Below are positions 54,663-64,000 of a stretch of DNA of 64,000 bases, in pieces. The translations under genes and the position numbers were made by a program. The stretch is taken from positions 186,001-250,000 of the forward strand of contig NZ_JAAOXM010000006.1 of NCBI RefSeq assembly GCF_011605345.1, read 5' to 3'. The notes beneath the pieces were generated by a model. That model ran no database searches. It was not told where the DNA came from and was given only the letters and a program-made list of their open reading frames with translations. How positions within the stretch are numbered: the first letter of the stretch is position 1; the number at the start of each line of letters is the position of its first letter. This stretch comes from Burkholderia sp. D-99 (GTDB taxonomy: Bacteria; Pseudomonadota; Gammaproteobacteria; Burkholderiales; Burkholderiaceae).

Positions 54663-55109
54663 ATGTTCAGAACGCTCGGATCCATCACCGTCGCCACCGC
54701 CCTTTCCGTCGCGACGCTTGCGCTACCCGGTTTGGTCGCGGCCGCGCCACCCAACGCGACGCCTCAACAGGCAGAAACGCCAGAGTCGATGGAAATGTAT
54801 GCGTTCGAGCTACCGTTTGCCGGCATAGTGGACGCGGCCCAGGCATTGCTGGCGAAGAACGGAATGGTGGGTATTTCCGAGGAACACGTGATCGCGGGAG
54901 AGGATAAAACCAGCCATTACCGCTACGTGATCGTGGTGACACCCGCGAAATCGAATCCGAACAAGTCCTACCTCTGGGTCAATGTCACGATGGGCGAGAC
55001 GCCCCCGCCGCACGGCGCTGCCGCGCCACGCGACGAATTGCACGCGTTCATGAAGCAACTCGGCGAAAAACTCGGCACCACCCCGCAATTTGTCAGGGCG
55101 GCGAAGTAG
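54663..55109 (+). CDS. Exported protein of unknown function
   Basis: A 148-residue protein with a signal peptide (MFRTLGSITVATALSVATL, cleavage near LVAAAPP). The mature part is mixed alpha/beta with YRYVIVVTPAK and YLWVNVTMGETPPP strands. The first ATG upstream (54603) would make an untypical N-terminus, so 54663 is preferred. Predicted periplasmic. No family recognised. It is followed by a hairpin that mainly serves the opposite strand. Confidence 0.7.
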   Translation: MFRTLGSITVATALSVATLALPGLVAAAPPNATPQQAETPESMEMYAFELPFAGIVDAAQALLAKNGMVGISEEHVIAGEDKTSHYRYVIVVTPAKSNPNKSYLWVNVTMGETPPPHGAAAPRDELHAFMKQLGEKLGTTPQFVRAAK

Positions 55110-55189
55110 ATCCCGCCGTTCTGCGTGTGCGCGGTACCGCGCCTTCGGCATAGGCTGCGCCGCCCGGCCCTGGCTGCGCATCAATAAAA

Positions 55190-55223
55190 AAACGCCGCTC
55201 GGGTTTCCCGAGCGGCGGCGTTT
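55190..55223. terminator. Intrinsic terminator of the pdh operon
   Basis: CGCCGCTCGGG pairs with CCCGAGCGGCG. On the minus strand the stem is followed by a run of seven T, so it ends the lpdA transcript; on the plus strand the T-run is weak. Confidence 0.85.
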
Positions 55224-55258
55224 CTCATGACCGGCACCTGGCCAGCCGTGCCAGCACG

Positions 55259-57022
55259 TTACTTCTTGCGTTGCGGCGGCAGGTCCGTACAGACGCCTTC
55301 GTACAACTCGGCGGCCATGCCGACCGATTCGCCGAGCGTCGGGTGCGGATGGATCGTCTTGCCGATGTCTTCCGCGTCCGCGCCCATCTCGACGGCGAGG
55401 CACACTTCGCTGATCAGGTCGCCTGCGTTCAGGCCGACGATCGCGCCGCCGATCACGCGATGGGTTTCCTCGTCGAAGATCAGCTTCGTGAAGCCTTCAT
55501 CGCGGCCGTTCGCGATCGCGCGGCCCGATGCAGCCCACGGGAACACGGCCTTGCCGTACTTGATGCCTTCGGCCTTGCACTGGTCTTCCGTCTTGCCGGC
55601 CCACGCCACTTCCGGATCGGTGTACGCCACCGACGGGATCTGCAGTGCGTCGAAGTACGCCTTTTCGCCGTGCGCGGCTTCCGCTGCGACGTGGCCTTCA
55701 TGCACGGCCTTGTGCGCGAGCATCGGCTGGCCGACGACGTCGCCGATCGCGAAGATGTGCGGGACGTTCGTGCGCATCTGCTTGTCGACGTCGATGAAAC
55801 CGCGATCCGTGACGGCGACGCCGGCCTTGTCGGCGCCGATCTTCTTGCCGTTCGGGCTGCGGCCCACCGCGACGAGCACGAGGTCGTAGCGCTGCGCTTC
55901 CGCCGGCGCCTTCTCGCCCTCGAACTTCACGTAGATGCCGTCTTCCTTCGCTTCCGCGCCGACCGTCTTGGTCTTCAGCATCACGTTGCCGAAGCGCTTC
56001 GCGTTGTACTTTTCCCAGACCTTCACGAGATCGCGGTCCGCACCCATCATCAGGCCGTCCATCATTTCGACGACGTCGATCTCGGTGCCGAGCGTCGAGT
56101 ACACCGTCGCCATTTCGAGGCCGATGATGCCGCCGCCGATCACGAGCATGCGTTTCGGCAACTGGCGCAGTTCGAGTGCGCCGGTCGAATCGACCACACG
56201 CGGGTCTTCCGGCATGAACGGCAGTTTCACGGCCTGCGAGCCCGCGGCGATGATCGCCTGCTTGAACTTGACGACCTTCTTGCCGTTTTCGCCCTGCACT
56301 TCCATGTGGAACGGATCGACGAATGCACCAACGCCCGTGACCACTTCGACCTTGCGTGCCTTCGCCATGCCGGCGAGGCCCGTCGTCAGCTTCTTGACGA
56401 CGCCGCCCTTGAAGTCGCGCAGCTTGTCGAGATCGACTTCCGGCTTGCCGAACGTGATGCCGTGCGACGCGAGCGCCGCGGCTTCTTCGACGACGAGCGA
56501 CGTATGCAGCAGTGCTTTCGACGGGATGCAGCCCACGTTCAGGCACACGCCGCCGAGCGTCGAGTAGCGTTCGACGAGTACCGTCTTCATGCCGAGGTCG
56601 GCTGCGCGGAACGCGGCCGAGTAACCGCCGGGGCCGGCGCCGAGCACGAGCATGTCGCATTCGATGTCGGCGGCGCCTGCGTAGCTGCCGGCTTGCGGCG
56701 CGGGTGCCGGAGCGGCTGCGGCCGGTGCCGGTGCAGCTGCTGCGGGCTTCGGCGCTTCGGGCGCTTTCGCGGGAGCGGCCGCACCTGCTGCTTCGACGAT
56801 GGCGATGACGGTGCCTTGCGAGACTTTCTCGCCGGCTTTGACTTTGATTTCCTTGACGGTGCCGGCGACGTCGCTGGGCACTTCCATGGAGGCTTTGTCC
56901 GATTCGAGCGTGATGAGCGTCTGCTCTTTTTCGATCACGTCGCCCGGTTGTACGTTGACTTCGATGACATCGACGCCGCTGAAATCGCCGATATCCGGAA
57001 CCTTGACTTCGATGAGACTCAT
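55259..57022 (-). CDS. lpdA: Dihydrolipoyl dehydrogenase (E3) with N-terminal lipoyl domain
   Basis: A 587-residue E3. Residues 1-80 form a lipoyl domain with the lipoylated lysine in TLESDKASMEVP, then an Ala/Pro linker, then the flavoprotein with GAGPGGYSAAF (FAD), the redox pair CLNVGCIPSK, NAD-binding GGGIIGLEMA and the C-terminal HPHPTLGES. It reoxidises the lipoyl arms of the complex. The start MSLIEVKVPDIGD at 57022 is the lipoyl-domain start; a further upstream extension is rejected. Third gene of aceE-aceF-lpdA. Confidence 0.96.
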   Translation of the reverse strand: MSLIEVKVPDIGDFSGVDVIEVNVQPGDVIEKEQTLITLESDKASMEVPSDVAGTVKEIKVKAGEKVSQGTVIAIVEAAGAAAPAKAPEAPKPAAAAPAPAAAAPAPAPQAGSYAGAADIECDMLVLGAGPGGYSAAFRAADLGMKTVLVERYSTLGGVCLNVGCIPSKALLHTSLVVEEAAALASHGITFGKPEVDLDKLRDFKGGVVKKLTTGLAGMAKARKVEVVTGVGAFVDPFHMEVQGENGKKVVKFKQAIIAAGSQAVKLPFMPEDPRVVDSTGALELRQLPKRMLVIGGGIIGLEMATVYSTLGTEIDVVEMMDGLMMGADRDLVKVWEKYNAKRFGNVMLKTKTVGAEAKEDGIYVKFEGEKAPAEAQRYDLVLVAVGRSPNGKKIGADKAGVAVTDRGFIDVDKQMRTNVPHIFAIGDVVGQPMLAHKAVHEGHVAAEAAHGEKAYFDALQIPSVAYTDPEVAWAGKTEDQCKAEGIKYGKAVFPWAASGRAIANGRDEGFTKLIFDEETHRVIGGAIVGLNAGDLISEVCLAVEMGADAEDIGKTIHPHPTLGESVGMAAELYEGVCTDLPPQRKK

Positions 57023-57154
57023 TACTGTCCCCTTCTTGATTGACTGCAGACAGAGAGGGAGAAACCCGCGGAAGAACCCGCTACGGCCTGGCAAAAGAAC
57101 GCGACGCTGGGCAGAACCACCTTTGCCGTCCGCCCAAGGACGCGCCTTTCTTTT

Positions 57155-57207
57155 GGTTACTTTTCTTTGGAAGACAAAGAAAAGTGACCGCCGCCCCGCG
57201 CAGGGGC
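57155..57207. repeat. Intergenic double-hairpin repeat between aceF and lpdA
   Basis: A 15-bp stem, GGTTACTTTTCTTTG / CAAAGAAAAGTGACC (57155-57189), with a 5-base loop and one G-T mismatch, is followed by GCCCC/GGGGC (57193-57207). I recall closely similar sequences as a dispersed intergenic repeat in Burkholderia genomes, so it is probably one copy of that family. Confidence 0.75.
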
Positions 57208-57299
57208 GACGCTAATAGACCGTTAGCAAAACAGGTTCAACGACGAGGCGCGGATCACCGACAAAAAACCCACGCCCCCCGCGAGCCACTCCCCGCTCA

Positions 57300-58943
57300 T
57301 CAAAGAATGATGCGACGGAAATCCGCGAGCAACGCGCCGAGATACGCATTGAACCGCGCGGCTTCCGCGCCATCGATCACGCGATGGTCATACGACAGCG
57401 ACAGCGGCAGCGTCAGGCGCGGCACGAATTGCTTGCCGTCCCACACCGGCTTCATCTGGCCGCGCGACAACCCGAGGATCGCCACTTCCGGCGCGTTGAT
57501 GATCGGCGTGAAGTTCGTGCCGCCGATCCCGCCGAGCGACGAGATCGAGAAGCAACCGCCTTGCATCTGGTCCGGCTTCAGCTTGCCGTCGCGTGCGGCC
57601 TTCGACAGCTCGGCCATTTCCTTCGCGATATCGACGAGGCCCTTCTTGTCCGCATCGCGGATCACCGGCACGACGAGGCCATTCGGCGTGTCCGCGGCAA
57701 AACCGACGTGGTAGTACTGCTTGAACACCAGGTTGTCGCCGTCGAGGCTGGCGTTGAAGGTCGGGAATTTCTTCAGCGCGGCGACGACCGCCTTGATCAC
57801 GAATGCGAGCATCGTGAACTTCACGCCCGCCTTTTCGTGCTCCTTGTTCAACTGCACGCGCAGCGCTTCGAGCTCGGTGATGTCCGCTTCGTCGTTGTTC
57901 GTGACGTGCGGGATCATCACCCAGTTGCGATGCAGGTTCGCGCCCGAGATCTTCTTGATGCGCGACAGCGGCTTCGCCTCGAACGGGCCGAACTTCGAGA
58001 AGTCGACCTTCGGCCACGGCAGCAGGTTCAGCTCGCCGCCGCCTGCCGGCGCGGCTGCCGCGACCGGTGCCGCGCGCTGGCCCGTCATCACGCCCTTCAC
58101 GAAGCCCGTGACGTCTTCCTTCGTGATGCGGCCCTTCGGACCCGAGCCCTGCACGCGTGCGACTTCGACGCCGAGTTCGCGCGCGAACTTGCGTACAGAC
58201 GGCGACGCGTGGCTGGCGCGGTATTCACCCGACTGCGCTGCGGCCGGCGCAGCGGCAGCCGGTGCCGGCGCGGCCTTCGCGGGTGCCGGTGCAGCAGCCG
58301 GCGCAGGCGCTGCAGCGGCCGGAGCCGGCGCGCTCGCCTGCGGTGCGGCAGCCGCTGCACCTGCGGCTTCGAGCAGCACGATCAGCGTGCCTTCCGACAC
58401 CGAATCGCCCACCTTCACCTTGATTTCCTTCACGACGCCGGCGGCCGGGCTCGGCACGTCCATCGTCGCCTTGTCCGACTCGAGCGTGACGAGCGACTGT
58501 TCCTTCTCGACCGTGTCGCCGACCTTCACGCCGATCTCGATGACCGGAACGTCCTTGTAGTCGCCGATGTCGGGCACCTTCACTTCGAACGTGCCGCCGG
58601 CTGCTGCCGGTGTGGCAGCCGGTGCCGCCGCGGCCGGCGCGGGCGCTGCCGCCGGAGCCGGTGCTGCGGCCGGCGCAGCCGCGCCATTGGCCTGCGCCGC
58701 GGCGCCGCCTTCGAGCAGGATGATCAGCGAGCCTTCCGACACGGAATCGCCCACCTTGACCTTGATTTCCTTCACGACACCGCCTACCGGGCTCGGGACG
58801 TCCATCGTCGCCTTGTCGGACTCGAGCGTGACGAGCGACTGCTCGGGCTCGACCGTGTCGCCGACCTTCACGCCGATCTCGATCACCGGCACGTCCTTGT
58901 AATCGCCGATATCCGGCACCTTCACTTCGATCGCTTGACTCAT
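57300..58943 (-). CDS. aceF: Dihydrolipoyllysine acetyltransferase (E2), two lipoyl domains
   Basis: A 547-residue E2. Two nearly identical N-terminal lipoyl domains, each with TLESDKATMDVPSP around the lipoylated lysine (about residues 2-76 and 119-193), then Ala/Pro linkers, a peripheral subunit-binding domain (ASPSVRKFARELGV) and a catalytic domain with SYDHRVIDGAEAARF. It carries acetyl groups from E1 to CoA. The start MSQAIEVKVPDIGDY at 58943 is the lipoyl start. Confidence 0.97.
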   Translation of the reverse strand: MSQAIEVKVPDIGDYKDVPVIEIGVKVGDTVEPEQSLVTLESDKATMDVPSPVGGVVKEIKVKVGDSVSEGSLIILLEGGAAAQANGAAAPAAAPAPAAAPAPAAAAPAATPAAAGGTFEVKVPDIGDYKDVPVIEIGVKVGDTVEKEQSLVTLESDKATMDVPSPAAGVVKEIKVKVGDSVSEGTLIVLLEAAGAAAAAPQASAPAPAAAAPAPAAAPAPAKAAPAPAAAAPAAAQSGEYRASHASPSVRKFARELGVEVARVQGSGPKGRITKEDVTGFVKGVMTGQRAAPVAAAAPAGGGELNLLPWPKVDFSKFGPFEAKPLSRIKKISGANLHRNWVMIPHVTNNDEADITELEALRVQLNKEHEKAGVKFTMLAFVIKAVVAALKKFPTFNASLDGDNLVFKQYYHVGFAADTPNGLVVPVIRDADKKGLVDIAKEMAELSKAARDGKLKPDQMQGGCFSISSLGGIGGTNFTPIINAPEVAILGLSRGQMKPVWDGKQFVPRLTLPLSLSYDHRVIDGAEAARFNAYLGALLADFRRIIL

Positions 58944-59011
58944 CTGTTTCTGTCTCCATGGCCGCGCGCGCTCCTCGCGGGAGCGACGCGCGGCATCACA
59001 CGGCGTGTGCG

Positions 59012-61708
<2,697 letters not shown>

Positions 61709-61790
61709 TCTCGTCTCCTGGGTCCTGGAATGTGAGGATCGCTCTCGTGCAGACGACGCGACGCGACCGGCTGCGGGCAAGCTCCAGCGG

Positions 61791-61820
61791 ATTGTAATGA
61801 GCGTGCGCGGGCCTGCGCAA
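61791..61820 (-). promoter_or_regulatory. Candidate aceE promoter
   Basis: On the minus strand TTGCGC, 18-base spacer, TACAAT, about 80 bases before aceE. The spacer is long and -35 imperfect. No clear regulator site was recognised in the 270-base divergent gap. Confidence 0.45.
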
Positions 61821-61981
61821 CAAAATTTTCGAATTGTGAGATCTTTTCTCGCAATACGGAATATTGCTGCGCTGCACCCATATTTCGGGGCTCTCCGGCA
61901 CGCCGCGGCGGAACAAATCCGTTTCCGTTCAACATATCCGGTATAGGTTTTCCATGTATTGCGCTGCGCTACAATCCTGCC

Positions 61982-64000
61982 ATGTTGACCGATCGGCTTT
62001 TCGCACGCTCGGCGCGACCGTCGGGCCCGCCGGCGGAGTCGCAGCCGTCCCGTTGGCACCACGGACCGTGGTGGTCCAATTCCTATTTGCTGACGCCACT
62101 GCTGTCGATCCTCGTGTTCCTGGTGGTGATGAGCCTCATCCTGTGGAGCCTCAATCGCCGCGAACAGCAGCAGCAGGAAGACACCCTCTTCCGTAACGTC
62201 GCGTGGGCCCAGCAGCAGATCCGCCTGTCGATGACGGGCGCGCAGGAACAGCTTCAGGCGCTGTCGCGCGATCTCGCGTCCGGCCGCCTCGACCAGAACG
62301 CGTTCCAGATGGCCGTCGCTGACGTGATGCAAACGCATCCGGAAATCCTCTACCTGAACTGGTACACGTCGCCCGGCGTGCAGCGCTGGCCGACCGTGCA
62401 TCCGCCGCTGCTCGGCCAGCGGCTCGCGAAGCCCGGCGAAGCGCAGATGCAGGACGCCGTGCGCGGCGCCTACGACGAAGCGCGCGGCACGCGCCGCCAG
62501 GCCTATTCGCCGCTGATCTACGACGACTTCGGCAACGGCTTCATCACGCTGCAGACGCCTGTGATGCGCGGCGACCGCGAGTACCTCGGCTCGATCGCCG
62601 CGGTGTTCTCGGTCGAAGGCATCCTGAAGCACGACATCCCGCAGGAACTGTCGTCGAAGTACAAGATCTCGATCACCGACGCGAACAACCGCGAGCTGTC
62701 GTCCACGTCGACGCGCCCGCGCCTGCCGCGCGACTCGCATTACGACCTGCCGCTCGATCCGCCCGGCCAGGGGCTGACCGTGCGCGTGTACGCTTTCCCG
62801 CAACTCACCAACCTGACCAACAACACGCTCGTGTGGCTCGTGGCGGGCCTGTCGTGCTTCGTGCTGTGGAGCCTCTGGAGCCTGTGGAAGCACACGCGCC
62901 AGCGCTTCGAGGCGCAGCAGGCGCTGTACGCCGAAGCGTTCTTCCGCCGCGCGATGGAAAACTCGGTGCTGATCGGCATGCGCGTGCTCGACATGCACGG
63001 CCGCATCACGCACGTGAACCCCGCGTTCTGCCGGATGACGGGCTGGGACGAAACCGACCTCGTCGGCAAGGTCGCGCCGTTCCCGTACTGGCCGCGCGAC
63101 GCTTACCCGGAAATGCAGCGCCAGCTCGACATGACGCTGCGCGGCAAGGCACCGAGCTCGGGCTTCGAGCTGCGCGTGCGGCGCAAGAACGGCACGCTGT
63201 TCCATGCGCGCCTGTATGTGTCGCCGCTGATCGACAGCTCCGGCCGCCAGACCGGCTGGATGTCATCGATGACCGACATCACCGAACCGAAGCGCGCGCG
63301 CGAGGAACTCGCGGCTGCGCACGAGCGCTTCACGACGGTGCTCGAAAGCCTCGATGCCGCGGTGTCGGTGCTGGCCGCCGACGAGGCCGAGCTGCTGTTC
63401 GCGAACCGCTACTACCGCCACCTGTTCGGCATCCGCCCGGACGGCCATCTCGAACTGTCGGGCGGCGGCTTCGACCGCGCACAGGCATCGTCCGACTCGA
63501 TCGACATGGTCGATGCGTTCGCGGGCCTGCCGGCCGCCGCGCTGACGAGCAGCACGGCGGACGCGCAGGAGGTGTACGTCGAGAGCATCCAGAAGTGGTT
63601 CGAGGTGCGCCGCCAGTACATCCAGTGGGTGGACGGCCACCTCGCGCAGATGCAGATCGCGACCGACATCACGACCCGCAAGAAGGCACAGGAACTCGCG
63701 CACCAGCAGGAAGAGAAGCTGCAGTTCACGAGCCGATTGATGACGATGGGTGAAATGGCGTCGTCGATTGCTCACGAATTGAACCAGCCGCTCGCCGCGA
63801 TCAACAACTACTGCTCGGGCACGCTCGCACTCGTCAAGAGCGGCCGCGGCACGCCGGAGACGCTGCAGCCCGCGCTGGAAAAGACCGCGCAGCAGGCGCT
63901 GCGCGCGGGGATGATCGTCAAGCGGATCCGCGAATTCGTGAAGCGCAGCGAGCCGAAGCGCCAGCCGGCGCGGGTTGCGGACATCGTCGCCGACGCGGTC
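61982..64000 (+). CDS. PAS-domain sensor histidine kinase (3' truncated)
   Basis: The frame starts at ATG 61982 and is open to the window end (673 codons seen). A membrane helix at about residues 36-57 and a second at 283-302 enclose a large periplasmic sensor domain. Then come two PAS regions (about 310-430 and 440-560) and a HisKA domain with phospho-acceptor His598 in MGEMASSIAHELNQPL, as in FixL/DctB/TtrS-type kinases. The ATPase domain lies outside the window. The signal is unknown; a response regulator gene would be expected downstream. It is divergent from aceE. Confidence 0.92.
   Translation, partial: MLTDRLFARSARPSGPPAESQPSRWHHGPWWSNSYLLTPLLSILVFLVVMSLILWSLNRREQQQQEDTLFRNVAWAQQQIRLSMTGAQEQLQALSRDLASGRLDQNAFQMAVADVMQTHPEILYLNWYTSPGVQRWPTVHPPLLGQRLAKPGEAQMQDAVRGAYDEARGTRRQAYSPLIYDDFGNGFITLQTPVMRGDREYLGSIAAVFSVEGILKHDIPQELSSKYKISITDANNRELSSTSTRPRLPRDSHYDLPLDPPGQGLTVRVYAFPQLTNLTNNTLVWLVAGLSCFVLWSLWSLWKHTRQRFEAQQALYAEAFFRRAMENSVLIGMRVLDMHGRITHVNPAFCRMTGWDETDLVGKVAPFPYWPRDAYPEMQRQLDMTLRGKAPSSGFELRVRRKNGTLFHARLYVSPLIDSSGRQTGWMSSMTDITEPKRAREELAAAHERFTTVLESLDAAVSVLAADEAELLFANRYYRHLFGIRPDGHLELSGGGFDRAQASSDSIDMVDAFAGLPAAALTSSTADAQEVYVESIQKWFEVRRQYIQWVDGHLAQMQIATDITTRKKAQELAHQQEEKLQFTSRLMTMGEMASSIAHELNQPLAAINNYCSGTLALVKSGRGTPETLQPALEKTAQQALRAGMIVKRIREFVKRSEPKRQPARVADIVADAV

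Noticed and set aside
61709..63205. Minus-strand extension of aceE by about 500 codons
   Set aside because: The extra N-terminus is the antisense of the sensor kinase; the aceE start is set at 61708 by its ribosome site and family start.

Overview
The window is a chromosomal segment of a high-GC betaproteobacterium, most likely Burkholderia (Burkholderia cepacia complex type). This rests on gene content and order: pyrG-kdsA-eno-ftsB, rpfE-like-recJ-prfB-lysS, the full isc operon, aceE-aceF-lpdA with an extra lipoyl domain on LpdA, and a PHA phasin gene. Codon usage has strong GC3 bias. The assignment is by recognition of proteins and synteny, not by database search.

Left end (1-6.2 kb): a 5'-truncated FAD-dependent oxidoreductase, then an accessory segment with lower GC. 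It holds an ICMT-like membrane methyltransferase, several small proteins of unknown function and a divergent second ribosomal protein S21. This segment is bracketed by a roughly 150 bp imperfect direct repeat of the mutS promoter and 5' coding region. The left copy is a dead mutS relic and the right copy is the living gene, so the segment looks inserted at, or duplicated from, the start of mutS. It is the most unusual part of the window.

6.2-12.5 kb: mutS, an overlapping degenerate metallophosphoesterase-like secreted protein, slyD divergent from a ribosomal oxygenase (uL16 hydroxylase type), and an alanine-rich lipoprotein with its own terminator. 12.5-21.6 kb: a minus-strand run with an MBL hydrolase, bamC, dapA, a methyltransferase, trpS, an M50 protease, yciO, a PHP phosphatase, an alpha/beta hydrolase and a DUF455 protein. 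21.7-23.8 kb: gamma-carbonic anhydrase, hslO and a small lipoprotein on the plus strand.

23.8-34.9 kb (minus strand): ftsB, eno, kdsA, pyrG, a hydrolase, a palindromic tandem repeat, comEC, tatD, lolD and lolC. 35-41.8 kb (plus strand): rpfE-like, recJ, prfB (with its programmed +1 frameshift), lysS and a glycine-zipper protein. 41.9-47.9 kb (minus strand): iscR-iscS-iscU-iscA-hscB-hscA-fdx-iscX, preceded by two IscR-type operators. 47.9-53.3 kb: a low-molecular-weight tyrosine phosphatase, a small membrane protein, lutB-lutA with a divergent IclR regulator, and a PBP7-type endopeptidase. 53.8-55.1 kb: the phasin gene with candidate PhaR sites around its promoter, then an exported protein of unknown function. 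55.3-61.7 kb: the pyruvate dehydrogenase complex. The window ends inside a PAS-containing sensor histidine kinase divergent from aceE.

No tRNA, rRNA, CRISPR array, intact insertion sequence, integrase or prophage was recognised.
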